From NCBI RefSeq assembly GCF_014898155.1, contig NZ_CP062938.1, positions 2,232,001 through 2,296,000 of the forward strand: 64,000 nt of DNA. Reading direction: 5' to 3'. Shown here in pieces: positions 45,411 to 54,308 of the stretch. The position numbers were made by a program, and so were the translations under genes. How positions within the stretch are numbered: position 1 is the stretch's first letter; each line of letters begins with the position of its first letter. Source of the stretch: Bifidobacterium eulemuris (GTDB taxonomy: Bacteria; Actinomycetota; Actinomycetes; Actinomycetales; Bifidobacteriaceae). The notes beneath the pieces are model-generated. The model ran no database searches. It was given only the letters and a program-made list of their open reading frames with translations, and was not told the DNA's origin.

Positions 45411-47525
45411 ATGCGTCGAGAATTTCGTTGGCCGCGGCTGCTCACGCCGAACGGCGGCGGCATCGCCTACGGCGGGGACTACAATCCCGACCAATGGCCG
45501 GAATCCGTGTGGGATGAGGACATCGAACTGATGCGCCGCGCCCACGTGAACACCGTGGCGCTTGCCATCTTCAGCTGGAGCCGCATCCAGCCGCGCGAGG
45601 ACGAGTGGGATTTCGACTGGCTCGACCGCATCATCGCCAAACTCGGCGAGGCCGGCATCGCCGTCGACCTCGCCTCCGCCACGGCCAGCGCGCCGATGTG
45701 GCTGTATGAACGGCATCCCGAGGTGCTGCCGCGCGACAGGTTCGGCCATGTGGTCAACCCCGGTTCGCGCCAGTCGTGGAGCCCCACCAGTCCGGTGTTC
45801 AAAGAGTACGCGCTGGCCATGTGCCGCCGGCTCGCCGAGCGTTACGGGAACAATCCCACCGTCACCGCCTGGCATATAGGCAACGAGTACGGATGGAACA
45901 ACCGTCACGACTACTCCGACAACGCGCAGACCGCCTTCCGCGACTGGTGCGAGCGCCGTTACGGCACTGTCGAGGCGCTGAACGACGCGTGGGGCACCGC
46001 CTTCTGGTCGCAGCATGTGAACTCCTTCGACGAGGTGCTGATACCGCGCCACATGGGCGGCGACTCCATGGTCAACCCCGCCCAACAGCTCGATTTCGAG
46101 CGCTTCGGCAACGATATGCTGCTCGATTTCTACAAGGCCGAACGCGACGCCATCGAGGCGATCTGCCCGAGCAAGCCGTTCACCACGAATTTCATGGTGT
46201 CCACCGACCAGTGCGCCATGGATTACGCGCTGTGGAGCGACGAGGTGGATTTCGTCTCCAACGATCATTATTTCCACGAAGGTGAGTCCCATCTCGACGA
46301 ACTCGCCTGTTCCGACGCGCTGATGGGCGGGCTGTCGCAGGGCAAGCCGTGGTATGTGATGGAACATTCCACCTCCGGTGTGCAATGGAAGCCGTTGAAC
46401 GCCCGCAAACGCCACGGCGAGCTGGTGCGTGACGCGTTGGCCCATGTGGCGTTCGGCGCGGATGCGATCAATTTCTTCCAATGGCGGCAGTCGCGTTCCG
46501 GCGCGGAGGCCTTCCACTCCGCGATGGTGCCGCATGCGGGCGCCGACAGCGCGCTGTTTGGCGAGGTGTGCGAGCTGGGGGAGAGTTTGCAGGCGCTGTC
46601 CGACGCGGGGATCCAGGGGAGCGAGGTGGAGCGTTCGCGCGCGGCCATCCTCTTCCACGCCGATTCCGAATGGGCCACGCGCAGCGAGACCCTGCCGACG
46701 ATGAAGCTCAATCACTGGCATGACGTGCGCGACTGGTATCGCGCGTTCCTCGATGCGGGCCTTCGCGCCGACGTGACGCCCCTGCGCGACGATTGGAGTG
46801 GATACGACATCGTCGTGCTGCCCACCGTGCTGGTGCTTTCGGACGCGGACGCGCGTCGTATCGCCGATTTCGCGGCCGCCGGCGGCACGGTGGTGGTCGG
46901 ATACGCCACCGGTCTGGTCGACGACTCCTTCCGCGTCGGATTGGGTGGATATCCGGGCGCGGGCGGCGGCCTGCTGCGCGACGTGCTCGGCGTGCGCGCG
47001 GAGGAGTTCAATATCGTGGGCGATGAGGCGCAAGGCGAGGCTTCCGCGGTGGGATTGTCCAACGGCGCGTGCAGTCGCCTGTGGCAGAGCGTCGCCACGG
47101 TCACTGATGGGGAGGCCGACGATGTCGCGGTGCTCGCCACCTATGAGGGCGAGGGTGCCGAAGACTGGGAGTTGGGCGGTAGGCCGGCGATTACCCGTCA
47201 TGCGTACGGTGCCGGCGTGGGATATTACGTCGGCTGCGATCTGCGGCGTGAGGATATCGCCCGGTTCGTCGAAACCGAGTTCGGCGATGCCTCGACCCGA
47301 GCGGACAGCCGTCTGATGCACACCAGGCGTGTCGGCGTCGACGAGAGCGGAAACAGGGTGGTCTTCGATTTCTACTTCAACCGTGGATCGAAGAAGCCGG
47401 TGAACGTGCCGGAATTCACGGGCGTTCCGCTGGTCGAATACCGCTGCGCGCCGGTCCCCGGCGTCGCGCATGGCCGTGTGCTTCAGCGCAATGGCGTGCT
47501 GATCACGCGTCAGCGGCTAGACTAA
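45411..47525 (+). CDS. galG: Beta-galactosidase, GH42
   Basis: Cytoplasmic enzyme that releases galactose from beta-1,4-galacto-oligosaccharides. The 704-residue product has the GH42 N-terminal barrel GIAYGGDYNPDQWPESVWDED, acid/base motif AWHIGNEYGW (Glu159), and nucleophile motif WYVMEHSTSGVQW (Glu318). The trimerisation and C-terminal beta domains follow. No signal peptide, so it acts on imported oligosaccharides. It begins 51 bp after galE in the same operon. Confidence 0.94.
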   Translation: MRREFRWPRLLTPNGGGIAYGGDYNPDQWPESVWDEDIELMRRAHVNTVALAIFSWSRIQPREDEWDFDWLDRIIAKLGEAGIAVDLASATASAPMWLYERHPEVLPRDRFGHVVNPGSRQSWSPTSPVFKEYALAMCRRLAERYGNNPTVTAWHIGNEYGWNNRHDYSDNAQTAFRDWCERRYGTVEALNDAWGTAFWSQHVNSFDEVLIPRHMGGDSMVNPAQQLDFERFGNDMLLDFYKAERDAIEAICPSKPFTTNFMVSTDQCAMDYALWSDEVDFVSNDHYFHEGESHLDELACSDALMGGLSQGKPWYVMEHSTSGVQWKPLNARKRHGELVRDALAHVAFGADAINFFQWRQSRSGAEAFHSAMVPHAGADSALFGEVCELGESLQALSDAGIQGSEVERSRAAILFHADSEWATRSETLPTMKLNHWHDVRDWYRAFLDAGLRADVTPLRDDWSGYDIVVLPTVLVLSDADARRIADFAAAGGTVVVGYATGLVDDSFRVGLGGYPGAGGGLLRDVLGVRAEEFNIVGDEAQGEASAVGLSNGACSRLWQSVATVTDGEADDVAVLATYEGEGAEDWELGGRPAITRHAYGAGVGYYVGCDLRREDIARFVETEFGDASTRADSRLMHTRRVGVDESGNRVVFDFYFNRGSKKPVNVPEFTGVPLVEYRCAPVPGVAHGRVLQRNGVLITRQRLD

Positions 47526-47557
47526 CAAGGAGTGCATCAAGCGGACGGAGGTGAGGT

Positions 47558-48613
47558 ATGGTGGCGCAGGGAGGCAACGGCAGGCGTGTGACGCTTCGAG
47601 ACGTGGCGCGCGAGGCCGACGTCTCATTGAAAACCGCGTCCAATGTGATCAACGGGTCCGGGCGTATGGCGGAGAAAACCCGCCTTCGCGTGCAGCAGGT
47701 GATCGACGAACTGGGATACCAGGTCAATGTCGCCGCCCGCAACCTCAGCCGCGACCACACCGGCTTCATCACCCTCGCCGTGCCCAGCCTCACCCCGCCG
47801 TATTTGGCCGAACTGGCCAACCGGGTGATCGACGAGGCCCGCAAACGCGACTATTCCGTCTACGTCACCACCTACGCCGAAGGGTCGGCGAAAGGCGCCC
47901 GCGCGCTGCTGGAATCCTTCAACAACACCGTCTCCGACGGCATGATCCTCTCCATGAGCGAGGTCGAAAAACTCGACCCCGAAGACCTGGATGTGAACTT
48001 TCCCCTCGTGGTGGTCGGCGCGCGCACCACATGGGGACGGGCCGACCATGTGACGCCCGACGACGTGCAGGCCGCAAGCGAGGCGACCCGTTATCTATTC
48101 TCGCGCGGCGTGCGCTCGCTGGCCGTGGTGGGCGCGCGAGAGGAATACGACGAGGCCGAGGCGCTGCGGGCCATCGAAGGCAACGCGCAACTGCGTCTGC
48201 GCGGCGTGGTGGAGGAGTGCCTGCGCGAGGGGCACCCACTGGATCCGCGTTTGGTGGGCAACACCGGACAGGACTGGACCATCGGTTCGGGCGCGAAGGT
48301 GACGCAACGGCTGATCGACTCGGGAGTGCCCTTCGACGGCGTCGTCGCGTTCAACGATCAGTTGGCGATCGGTGTGATTTCCGCATTGAAGGCCAATGGC
48401 GTGGAGATTCCCGAACAGGTGCAGGTGATCGGTTTCGACAACATCGAAGAGGCCGCGTACCTGCAGATTCCGCTGACCACGATGGATTCGCGGCTCGACT
48501 GGACCGCGCCCACCGCGGTGGAGCGCATCCTCGCGCGCATCGGCGGCGAGGAGTTGTCCGCCGAGCGTCTCACCACCCCCTCGCGCGTCATCGAACGCAG
48601 CACCACCCGATAG
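47558..48613 (+). CDS. galR: LacI-family regulator of the galactan cluster
   Basis: A 351-residue repressor. The HTH is VTLRDVAREADVSLKTASNVIN, followed by GYQVNVAARNLSRDHTGFITLAVP; the sensor domain ends VIGFDNIEEAAYLQIPLTTM. CGGAGGTGAGG sits before the start. It lies 32 bp past galG and upstream of galA. TTGGTACACANNTGTACCAA dyads in front of both galC and galA are its likely targets; inducer presumably galactobiose (inference from the described breve locus). Confidence 0.92.
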   Translation: MVAQGGNGRRVTLRDVAREADVSLKTASNVINGSGRMAEKTRLRVQQVIDELGYQVNVAARNLSRDHTGFITLAVPSLTPPYLAELANRVIDEARKRDYSVYVTTYAEGSAKGARALLESFNNTVSDGMILSMSEVEKLDPEDLDVNFPLVVVGARTTWGRADHVTPDDVQAASEATRYLFSRGVRSLAVVGAREEYDEAEALRAIEGNAQLRLRGVVEECLREGHPLDPRLVGNTGQDWTIGSGAKVTQRLIDSGVPFDGVVAFNDQLAIGVISALKANGVEIPEQVQVIGFDNIEEAAYLQIPLTTMDSRLDWTAPTAVERILARIGGEELSAERLTTPSRVIERSTTR

Positions 48614-48660
48614 CGTTTGGCTCATTGTCGGTTGGTGCATCCGCTCTGTTTGACGTAACT

Positions 48661-48727
48661 GTGGTACACAGTTGCACCAAAATGATTTCCGTGATACGCT
48701 TACGATGTTGGTATACAGGTGTACCAA
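48661..48727 (+). promoter_or_regulatory. Two GalR-type operators before galA
   Basis: GTGGTACACAGTTGCACCAA (48661-48680) and TTGGTATACAGGTGTACCAA (48708-48727). Both match the dyads at 41841 and 41868, and their centres are 47 bp apart. They place galA under the same repressor although it has its own upstream region. Confidence 0.85.
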
Positions 48728-48844
48728 CTGTAATTACTGGATTTCGCAGCACAATGATGGTGCTGTGAGTGGATGAGCGGGTGATCTGCTCGCCTCGAAT
48801 CCAAATCCAGAGAATCGCAAATCACAGATGATTCGGAGAGCATA

Positions 48845-51800
48845 ATGATTCAGTCTCGACGACTACTCGCGGCGCTGACGGCTGCCGTCACGACGCTGGG
48901 CTTGGGTGTTGCCCCGGCCATGGCGGAGGACGTGGGCGAACCGGCGGTCGCGACGGACGGGCTTATCGCCGCATACGACTTCGCCGATGGCGAAGGACAG
49001 TCGCTGAAAGACATCAGTGGCCATGGCCACGACGGAACGGTGGAGGGCTCCCAAACCTGGGGGCGCGGCGTCCTATCCTTCGACGGCGGCAATTACGTCA
49101 AACTGCCGGATGGCTTGTTGGAAGGGAAAACCGCGGCGACGGTGAGCATCATGGCGAAACCTGACGCGACGGCCAAAACGCGAAACAACTTCCTGTGGAA
49201 TCTGGGAGGCGACGGCGACGCCGCCACGGGGCAGTTCTTCGTCAGTGCCAACGGCGACAGAGCCGTGATCTCCTCCACCAACTGGAATAACGAGCAGCGC
49301 GTGGAGGGTCTGGGACTTACCGCCGACGTCTGGAAGCAGGTGACCGTCACCATCGAACCGGGCGAGAGCGAGGGCGTGTCGACGCTGACGGCCTACGTCG
49401 ACGGTGAGCAGGTGGGAACCGCGGTCGAATCCACGGTGGGCATCGCCGACCTGAAGGCGCACACCAGCAACTACATCGCCAAATCCGCGTACAAAAACGA
49501 CAAGCTATTCACCGGTGACGTCAGCAATATGCGAATCTACGACAGGGCGCTCAGCGCGGACGAGGTGCGCGCGATCGCGCAGGCGGATGCCTTGGAGGTG
49601 TTCGCCGAATCGCAGCTGAGCGATGAGGAGAAGGTTGCCGCCGACAAAGAGGCGTTGACGGTGGCTGACGCACTGTACGAGGATATGGAACTTCCCTCGA
49701 CGGGCGTCAACGGATCCTCCATCGCATGGAACGTCGAGCCCTCCGAAGCGCTGTCCTTGGCGACGGATGGGGGAGCGACGAAGGCCGTGGTGTCGCGTCA
49801 GGATGCCGATGTGACGGTGACGCTGACCGCCACCATCGCCAGCGGCGAGGTCTCCTCGAACAAGGAGTTCATCGTCACCGTCAAGGCGCAGGGCGAGGAG
49901 GAACCCACCAGTGCGTATCTGTTCGCGCATTTCACCGGCGACGAGTTGAAATCCACCGACGAACAGATGTACTTCGCGGTCAGCGAGGACGGCGTCTCAT
50001 GGACCGACACCAAAAAGGACGGCTATCCCGCGCTGATGAGCGACCTCGGCGAACAAGGCGTGCGAGACCCCTACATTCTGCGCGGACACGACGGCACGTT
50101 CACCCTATTGGCCACCGATCTGAGCATCTACGAACGAGGCGGCAATTGGGACGGGACCGTGGACGACGCCAGCACCCAGCTCATCGTCTGGCAATCCGAC
50201 GATCTGGTGCACTGGAGCGAGCCGTGGACGCTGGATGTGGCCAGCGACATCACCAATATCGTCACCGGAGAGACGGAGGCAGGCGGCGACGCGTGGGCAC
50301 CGGAAGCCGTATGGGATGAGGAGAACCAACAGTATGTGGTGTTCTTCGCGGTCGGCGACGATCCCGGCGACGAATTCGGCGTGGTCAAAGACGCCGAAGG
50401 CAATATCACCTCGCGATCCCAGAACGTGTATTACGTGACCACAAAGGATTTCAAAACGGCGTCCAAGCCGGTGAAGTGGATCGACTACACCAATCCCATG
50501 CTGGATTCCTCCGTGCTCAAAGTGGGTGACTGGTGGTATCGGGCCACGGGTTCCGGCACCATTTTCATGGAACGCAGCAAGGACCTGTATGCCGTGGCCA
50601 AAGGCAACAGCCCGACCGAGAACCTCAATGCGAAAGGCGGATGGGAATTCGTCGGTTGGTTGAACAACTATCAGAACACTGCCGGTTCCGGCGCGCAGAC
50701 GATGCTCAATACCACCATTGGCTTGGAAGGCGGCGAGCTGTTCCTATACAACGAGAGTGATTGGGCGGCCGGCGACGACGGCGAGAGCGTGCCGACCTAT
50801 GGCGTGATGGCCGACCGTTTCGCCAACAAGCAGGGTTATGTGCCGTACGTGACCACCGATCTATCCGACGCAACCGGTGCCGCCTGGTCGAAGGGTGCGA
50901 ATATTGATTTCGGCTCGTTGAAGAAGCGGCATGGCTCGATTCTGCCGATCACCCAAAGCGAATACACGCGCATTATGGCGGCATACGTCGGTTCGGAATC
51001 CAGTACGACGCTTCAGTCGATCACCGTGGCCGGCGTGGCCGTGGATATGAACGCCGCCGCGGAAGAGGGCGGTGCGACCGTCGAGCTTGCGCAGGATGTG
51101 AGTTTCGACGCGGGCGCCGATGTGGTGGTCCGCACCTCCCAGCCGCAACAGTCCGCCGAAGTCGGCTATGACGCGACCACGGGAACATTGCGTGTGGACG
51201 TCACTTCGGAGAACCGTCTGGCCAAACGCTCCTATGTGATCGCCGTGCGGCAGAACGGACAGCCTCCGGTCAGCCCGGATCCCGTCGATCCTGTCGATCC
51301 TGTTGATCCGGAACCGGTGCGCGCGGATATCAACGTACGGAGAATCGAAGGCCTCTCCGACGACTTCATCGGCGGCGGCGACATCTCGTCGATGCTGTCT
51401 CTGGAGGAAAGCGGAGTCGTGTTCAAAGACTCCGACGGCAACGCCGGAGACCTGTTCGCGCTGATGAAAGCCGGCGGCATGAACTACGTGCGCCTGCGTG
51501 TGTGGAACGATCCCTACACCGCGGACGGGCAGGGCTACGGCGGCGGCAACGTGGACGTGGACCGCGCCATCACCATGGGCAAGCGCGCCACCGAAGCCGG
51601 GCTGAAAGTGCTGGTCGATTTCCACTACTCCGACTTCTGGGCGGATCCCAGCAAACAGCAGGCGCCGAAGGCATGGAAATCCTTCGAAGGCGACGCCGAT
51701 AAGACCGCCGACGCCGTGTACGAGTATACGGTGGAAAGCCTGAACAAGTTCAAGGAAGCCGGTGTGGACGTCGGCATGGTGCAGATCGGCAACGAGACCA

Positions 51801-54079
51801 CGGCGAAAATCGCGGGCGTCACGGGATGGACCGGTATGTCGAAGGTGTTCAACGCGGGCTCCCGCGCCGTTCGTGAAACGCTTCCGGATGCCAAGGTGGT
51901 GTTGCATTTCACCAATCCGGATCGTGTGGGCAGCTATGCTAACTTCGCCAAGTGGCTCAACGACAACCAAGTGGACTACGACGTGTTCGCCAGCTCGTAC
52001 TATCCGTTCTGGCATGGCACGACCGAGAATCTGACCAACGTGCTCAAGCAGGTGGCCTCCACCTATAAGAAGGACGTGATGGTCGCGGAAACGTCGTGGG
52101 CATACACGTTGGAGGACGGCGATGACGACAGCAACACGGTTCCCAAGAAGGTTTCGGGCACGGAGCTGAAGAAATACGACATCAGCCCGCAAGGTCAGGC
52201 CGATGCCGTTCATGACGTCGCGGAAGCCGTCAACAACGTTGGCGACAACGACGGCGACGGCGAAAACGACGGTCTGGGCGTGTTCTACTGGGAACCCTCT
52301 TGGCTGCCGGTCGGTACCGGAGGCAAAGGCAACGCTGAGCTTGTTGAGCTGTGGAACACCTATGGCGCAGGCTGGGCAACCGAAGCCGCAGGCGAATACG
52401 ATCCGGCCGACGCCGGCAAGTATTGGGGAGGCACGGGCGTCGACAACCAGGCGCTGTTCGATTTCGACGGCAAGGCGTTGCCTTCGTTGAACATCTTCTC
52501 CTACCTGCATACGGGAGCGGCCACCGAGCACGTGTTCTCCGCGATCACGCCGGTGGAGATCTCCGCCGCGGACACGGACTCCATCGAAGCCATCAAGGCG
52601 ATGCTTCCCGCCGAGGTGACCGCCGAGTATACGGATGGGGTGGATGAAACCGAATCCGTCACCTGGCAGTCCGATGCGCTCGACTGGATTCGGGGCGCCG
52701 GGACGTATGTCATCACCGGCACCACAACCGCCGGCCATGAGGCCACCGCCACCATCACCGTGGTTGACACCGCAACCATGAACCGTGTGACGGACGGCAG
52801 TTTCGAGGATTCGTCGAACGATGGCGCGTGGACCATCTCCGGCATCTCCGGCGCCGCATCCATCAAAAAGCAGAACCCCTCCGACGGAGAGCGGGCGTTG
52901 TGCTTCTGGTACGGTTCGGCCTTCGAATTCTCCGCCTCACGCACCATCTCCGGTTTGGAACCCGGCGAATACACGCTGACTGCCAAAAGCGAGGGCGCGT
53001 ACAAAGGAGGCGACGCCGAGAGCAATCCGTTGACGCTCTCCGGCAAAGGCGACGCCGACGAGGCCGCCGTCTCGGCGACATTGGGCCTGACCGCATGGAA
53101 CGATTGGCATTCCGCTTCGGCGACCGTCACCGTGGGAGAGGAGGGCAGCGTGGAGATCTCCATCGGTGGATCGTTCGGGGCCGGCGATTGGGGTTCGATC
53201 GATGAGGTTTCTCTGGTCAAGAAAACCGAAAGCCACACCAAACCCGACTCGACCGCATTGGACGAGGCCGTCAAACGCGCCCAAGACGTGGATCGCGACG
53301 CCTACACCAGCGAGTCCCTGTCGTTGCTCGACCAGGCGGTGATGGCGGCCAAGGTGCTGCTTGCCGGCAGCACCTACACCGAACAGGACATCGCGGATGT
53401 AGCGAAGCTGATCGACGATGCCATCGCGGGCCTGTCCGGCGAGCGGCTGGCCAATATCACGGTCGACCCGCATAAAACCGAATATCAGGTGGGTGATGAG
53501 ATCGCGGCCGACGATCTTGACGTCACCGGCGTGTACGCCGCGGGAGCGGGCACGGTGGAGCTGACGGCCGACGACTACACGCTGTCGTACGACTTCTCCA
53601 AGCCCTCGGATGCGGCTACGGTTACGGTGACACTCAAAGCCGACGCCAGCATCACGGAAAGCTACACGGTCGTCGTGAAAGAGGCCACGACGGATTCCGA
53701 CCCCGAGCCGAGCCCGACTCCTGATCCTGACCCGGATCCTGAGCCTGAGCCAGATCCGTCTCCGGATCCTGAACCTGAGCCGACTCCGGACCCTGAGCCT
53801 GAACCTGAGCCGAGCCCAGACCCGGACCCCGATCCGGCTCCTGATCCTGACCCGGATCCGTCTGCGAACCCTGAACCTGAACCGGATCCGACTCCCGGTC
53901 CCGGTGAGGGTGATGGGTCGGGTTCGGGTGCGGGTTCCGACGGCGAGTCTTCGCAGGACGGTAGTTCGGATGGTCCGTCCGTCGCCGTCACTGGTGCGGG
54001 CGTGGTCGCGCTTGCGGCCGTGGCGGTGTTGTGCGCCGTCGGTGCCGTGGTCGCGTTCGTCGTGCGGCGTCGTGCCTGA
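48845..54079 (+). CDS. galA: Secreted, anchored GH43-GH53 endo-galactanase
   Basis: A 1744-residue extracellular enzyme. In order: signal peptide (1-27, ends APAMA); LamG/concanavalin-like domain (about 38-245); linker domain with Ig-like strands (about 250-350); GH43-like beta-propeller (about 355-715; VRDPYIL with Asp408 and WAPEAVWD with Glu487); Ig-like strands (about 718-803); linker; GH53 endo-beta-1,4-galactanase (about 828-1225; acid/base Glu984 in VQIGNET, nucleophile Glu1082 in MVAETSW). Then an Ig-like domain (about 1238-1308), a carbohydrate-binding module (about 1310-1460, CBM61-like), a FIVAR helical repeat (about 1468-1532), a bacterial Ig-like domain, a DPEPEP-rich wall spacer (about 1618-1685) and a C-terminal membrane helix with RRR tail. 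Best known galactanases of this type lack the LamG-GH43 half. GH53 would cut the galactan backbone; GH43 probably trims arabinose or galactose side chains (inference). Confidence 0.9.
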   Translation: MIQSRRLLAALTAAVTTLGLGVAPAMAEDVGEPAVATDGLIAAYDFADGEGQSLKDISGHGHDGTVEGSQTWGRGVLSFDGGNYVKLPDGLLEGKTAATVSIMAKPDATAKTRNNFLWNLGGDGDAATGQFFVSANGDRAVISSTNWNNEQRVEGLGLTADVWKQVTVTIEPGESEGVSTLTAYVDGEQVGTAVESTVGIADLKAHTSNYIAKSAYKNDKLFTGDVSNMRIYDRALSADEVRAIAQADALEVFAESQLSDEEKVAADKEALTVADALYEDMELPSTGVNGSSIAWNVEPSEALSLATDGGATKAVVSRQDADVTVTLTATIASGEVSSNKEFIVTVKAQGEEEPTSAYLFAHFTGDELKSTDEQMYFAVSEDGVSWTDTKKDGYPALMSDLGEQGVRDPYILRGHDGTFTLLATDLSIYERGGNWDGTVDDASTQLIVWQSDDLVHWSEPWTLDVASDITNIVTGETEAGGDAWAPEAVWDEENQQYVVFFAVGDDPGDEFGVVKDAEGNITSRSQNVYYVTTKDFKTASKPVKWIDYTNPMLDSSVLKVGDWWYRATGSGTIFMERSKDLYAVAKGNSPTENLNAKGGWEFVGWLNNYQNTAGSGAQTMLNTTIGLEGGELFLYNESDWAAGDDGESVPTYGVMADRFANKQGYVPYVTTDLSDATGAAWSKGANIDFGSLKKRHGSILPITQSEYTRIMAAYVGSESSTTLQSITVAGVAVDMNAAAEEGGATVELAQDVSFDAGADVVVRTSQPQQSAEVGYDATTGTLRVDVTSENRLAKRSYVIAVRQNGQPPVSPDPVDPVDPVDPEPVRADINVRRIEGLSDDFIGGGDISSMLSLEESGVVFKDSDGNAGDLFALMKAGGMNYVRLRVWNDPYTADGQGYGGGNVDVDRAITMGKRATEAGLKVLVDFHYSDFWADPSKQQAPKAWKSFEGDADKTADAVYEYTVESLNKFKEAGVDVGMVQIGNETTAKIAGVTGWTGMSKVFNAGSRAVRETLPDAKVVLHFTNPDRVGSYANFAKWLNDNQVDYDVFASSYYPFWHGTTENLTNVLKQVASTYKKDVMVAETSWAYTLEDGDDDSNTVPKKVSGTELKKYDISPQGQADAVHDVAEAVNNVGDNDGDGENDGLGVFYWEPSWLPVGTGGKGNAELVELWNTYGAGWATEAAGEYDPADAGKYWGGTGVDNQALFDFDGKALPSLNIFSYLHTGAATEHVFSAITPVEISAADTDSIEAIKAMLPAEVTAEYTDGVDETESVTWQSDALDWIRGAGTYVITGTTTAGHEATATITVVDTATMNRVTDGSFEDSSNDGAWTISGISGAASIKKQNPSDGERALCFWYGSAFEFSASRTISGLEPGEYTLTAKSEGAYKGGDAESNPLTLSGKGDADEAAVSATLGLTAWNDWHSASATVTVGEEGSVEISIGGSFGAGDWGSIDEVSLVKKTESHTKPDSTALDEAVKRAQDVDRDAYTSESLSLLDQAVMAAKVLLAGSTYTEQDIADVAKLIDDAIAGLSGERLANITVDPHKTEYQVGDEIAADDLDVTGVYAAGAGTVELTADDYTLSYDFSKPSDAATVTVTLKADASITESYTVVVKEATTDSDPEPSPTPDPDPDPEPEPDPSPDPEPEPTPDPEPEPEPSPDPDPDPAPDPDPDPSANPEPEPDPTPGPGEGDGSGSGAGSDGESSQDGSSDGPSVAVTGAGVVALAAVAVLCAVGAVVAFVVRRRA

Positions 54080-54099
54080 TCTCGAATAGATTGTCAAAC

Positions 54100-54292
54100 G
54101 CTCGTCATGCTGAGCGGAGCGCAGCGGAGTCGAAGCATCTCTTGCGAATAGTGACGGAGATCCTTCGACTCCGGGCTGCGCCCTCCGCTCAGGATGACGA
54201 GGAGAAAGGCCTGTGCCCTCCACTCAGGATGACGGCAGAAAATGGTTATTCGTCATGCTGAGCGGAGCGTAGCGGAGTCGAAGCATCTTCAC
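54100..54292. repeat. CTGAGCGGAG-family repeats (three arms)
   Basis: CGTCATGCTGAGCGGAGC... at 54105, an inverted arm ending CGCTCAGGATGACG near 54200, and another forward copy at 54252-54289. They fill the gap between galA and the convergent sugar porter, as at other 3' ends. Confidence 0.85.
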
Positions 54293-54308
54293 AGGATGGC
54301 GCGAACCC

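Noticed and set aside
45363..47471. 702-codon minus-strand open frame opposite galG
   Set aside because: Antisense shadow of a clear GH42 enzyme with intact catalytic motifs.
53662..53991. Ser/Gly repeat protein opposite the end of galA
   Set aside because: It is the reverse reading of the DPEPEP spacer codons of GalA.
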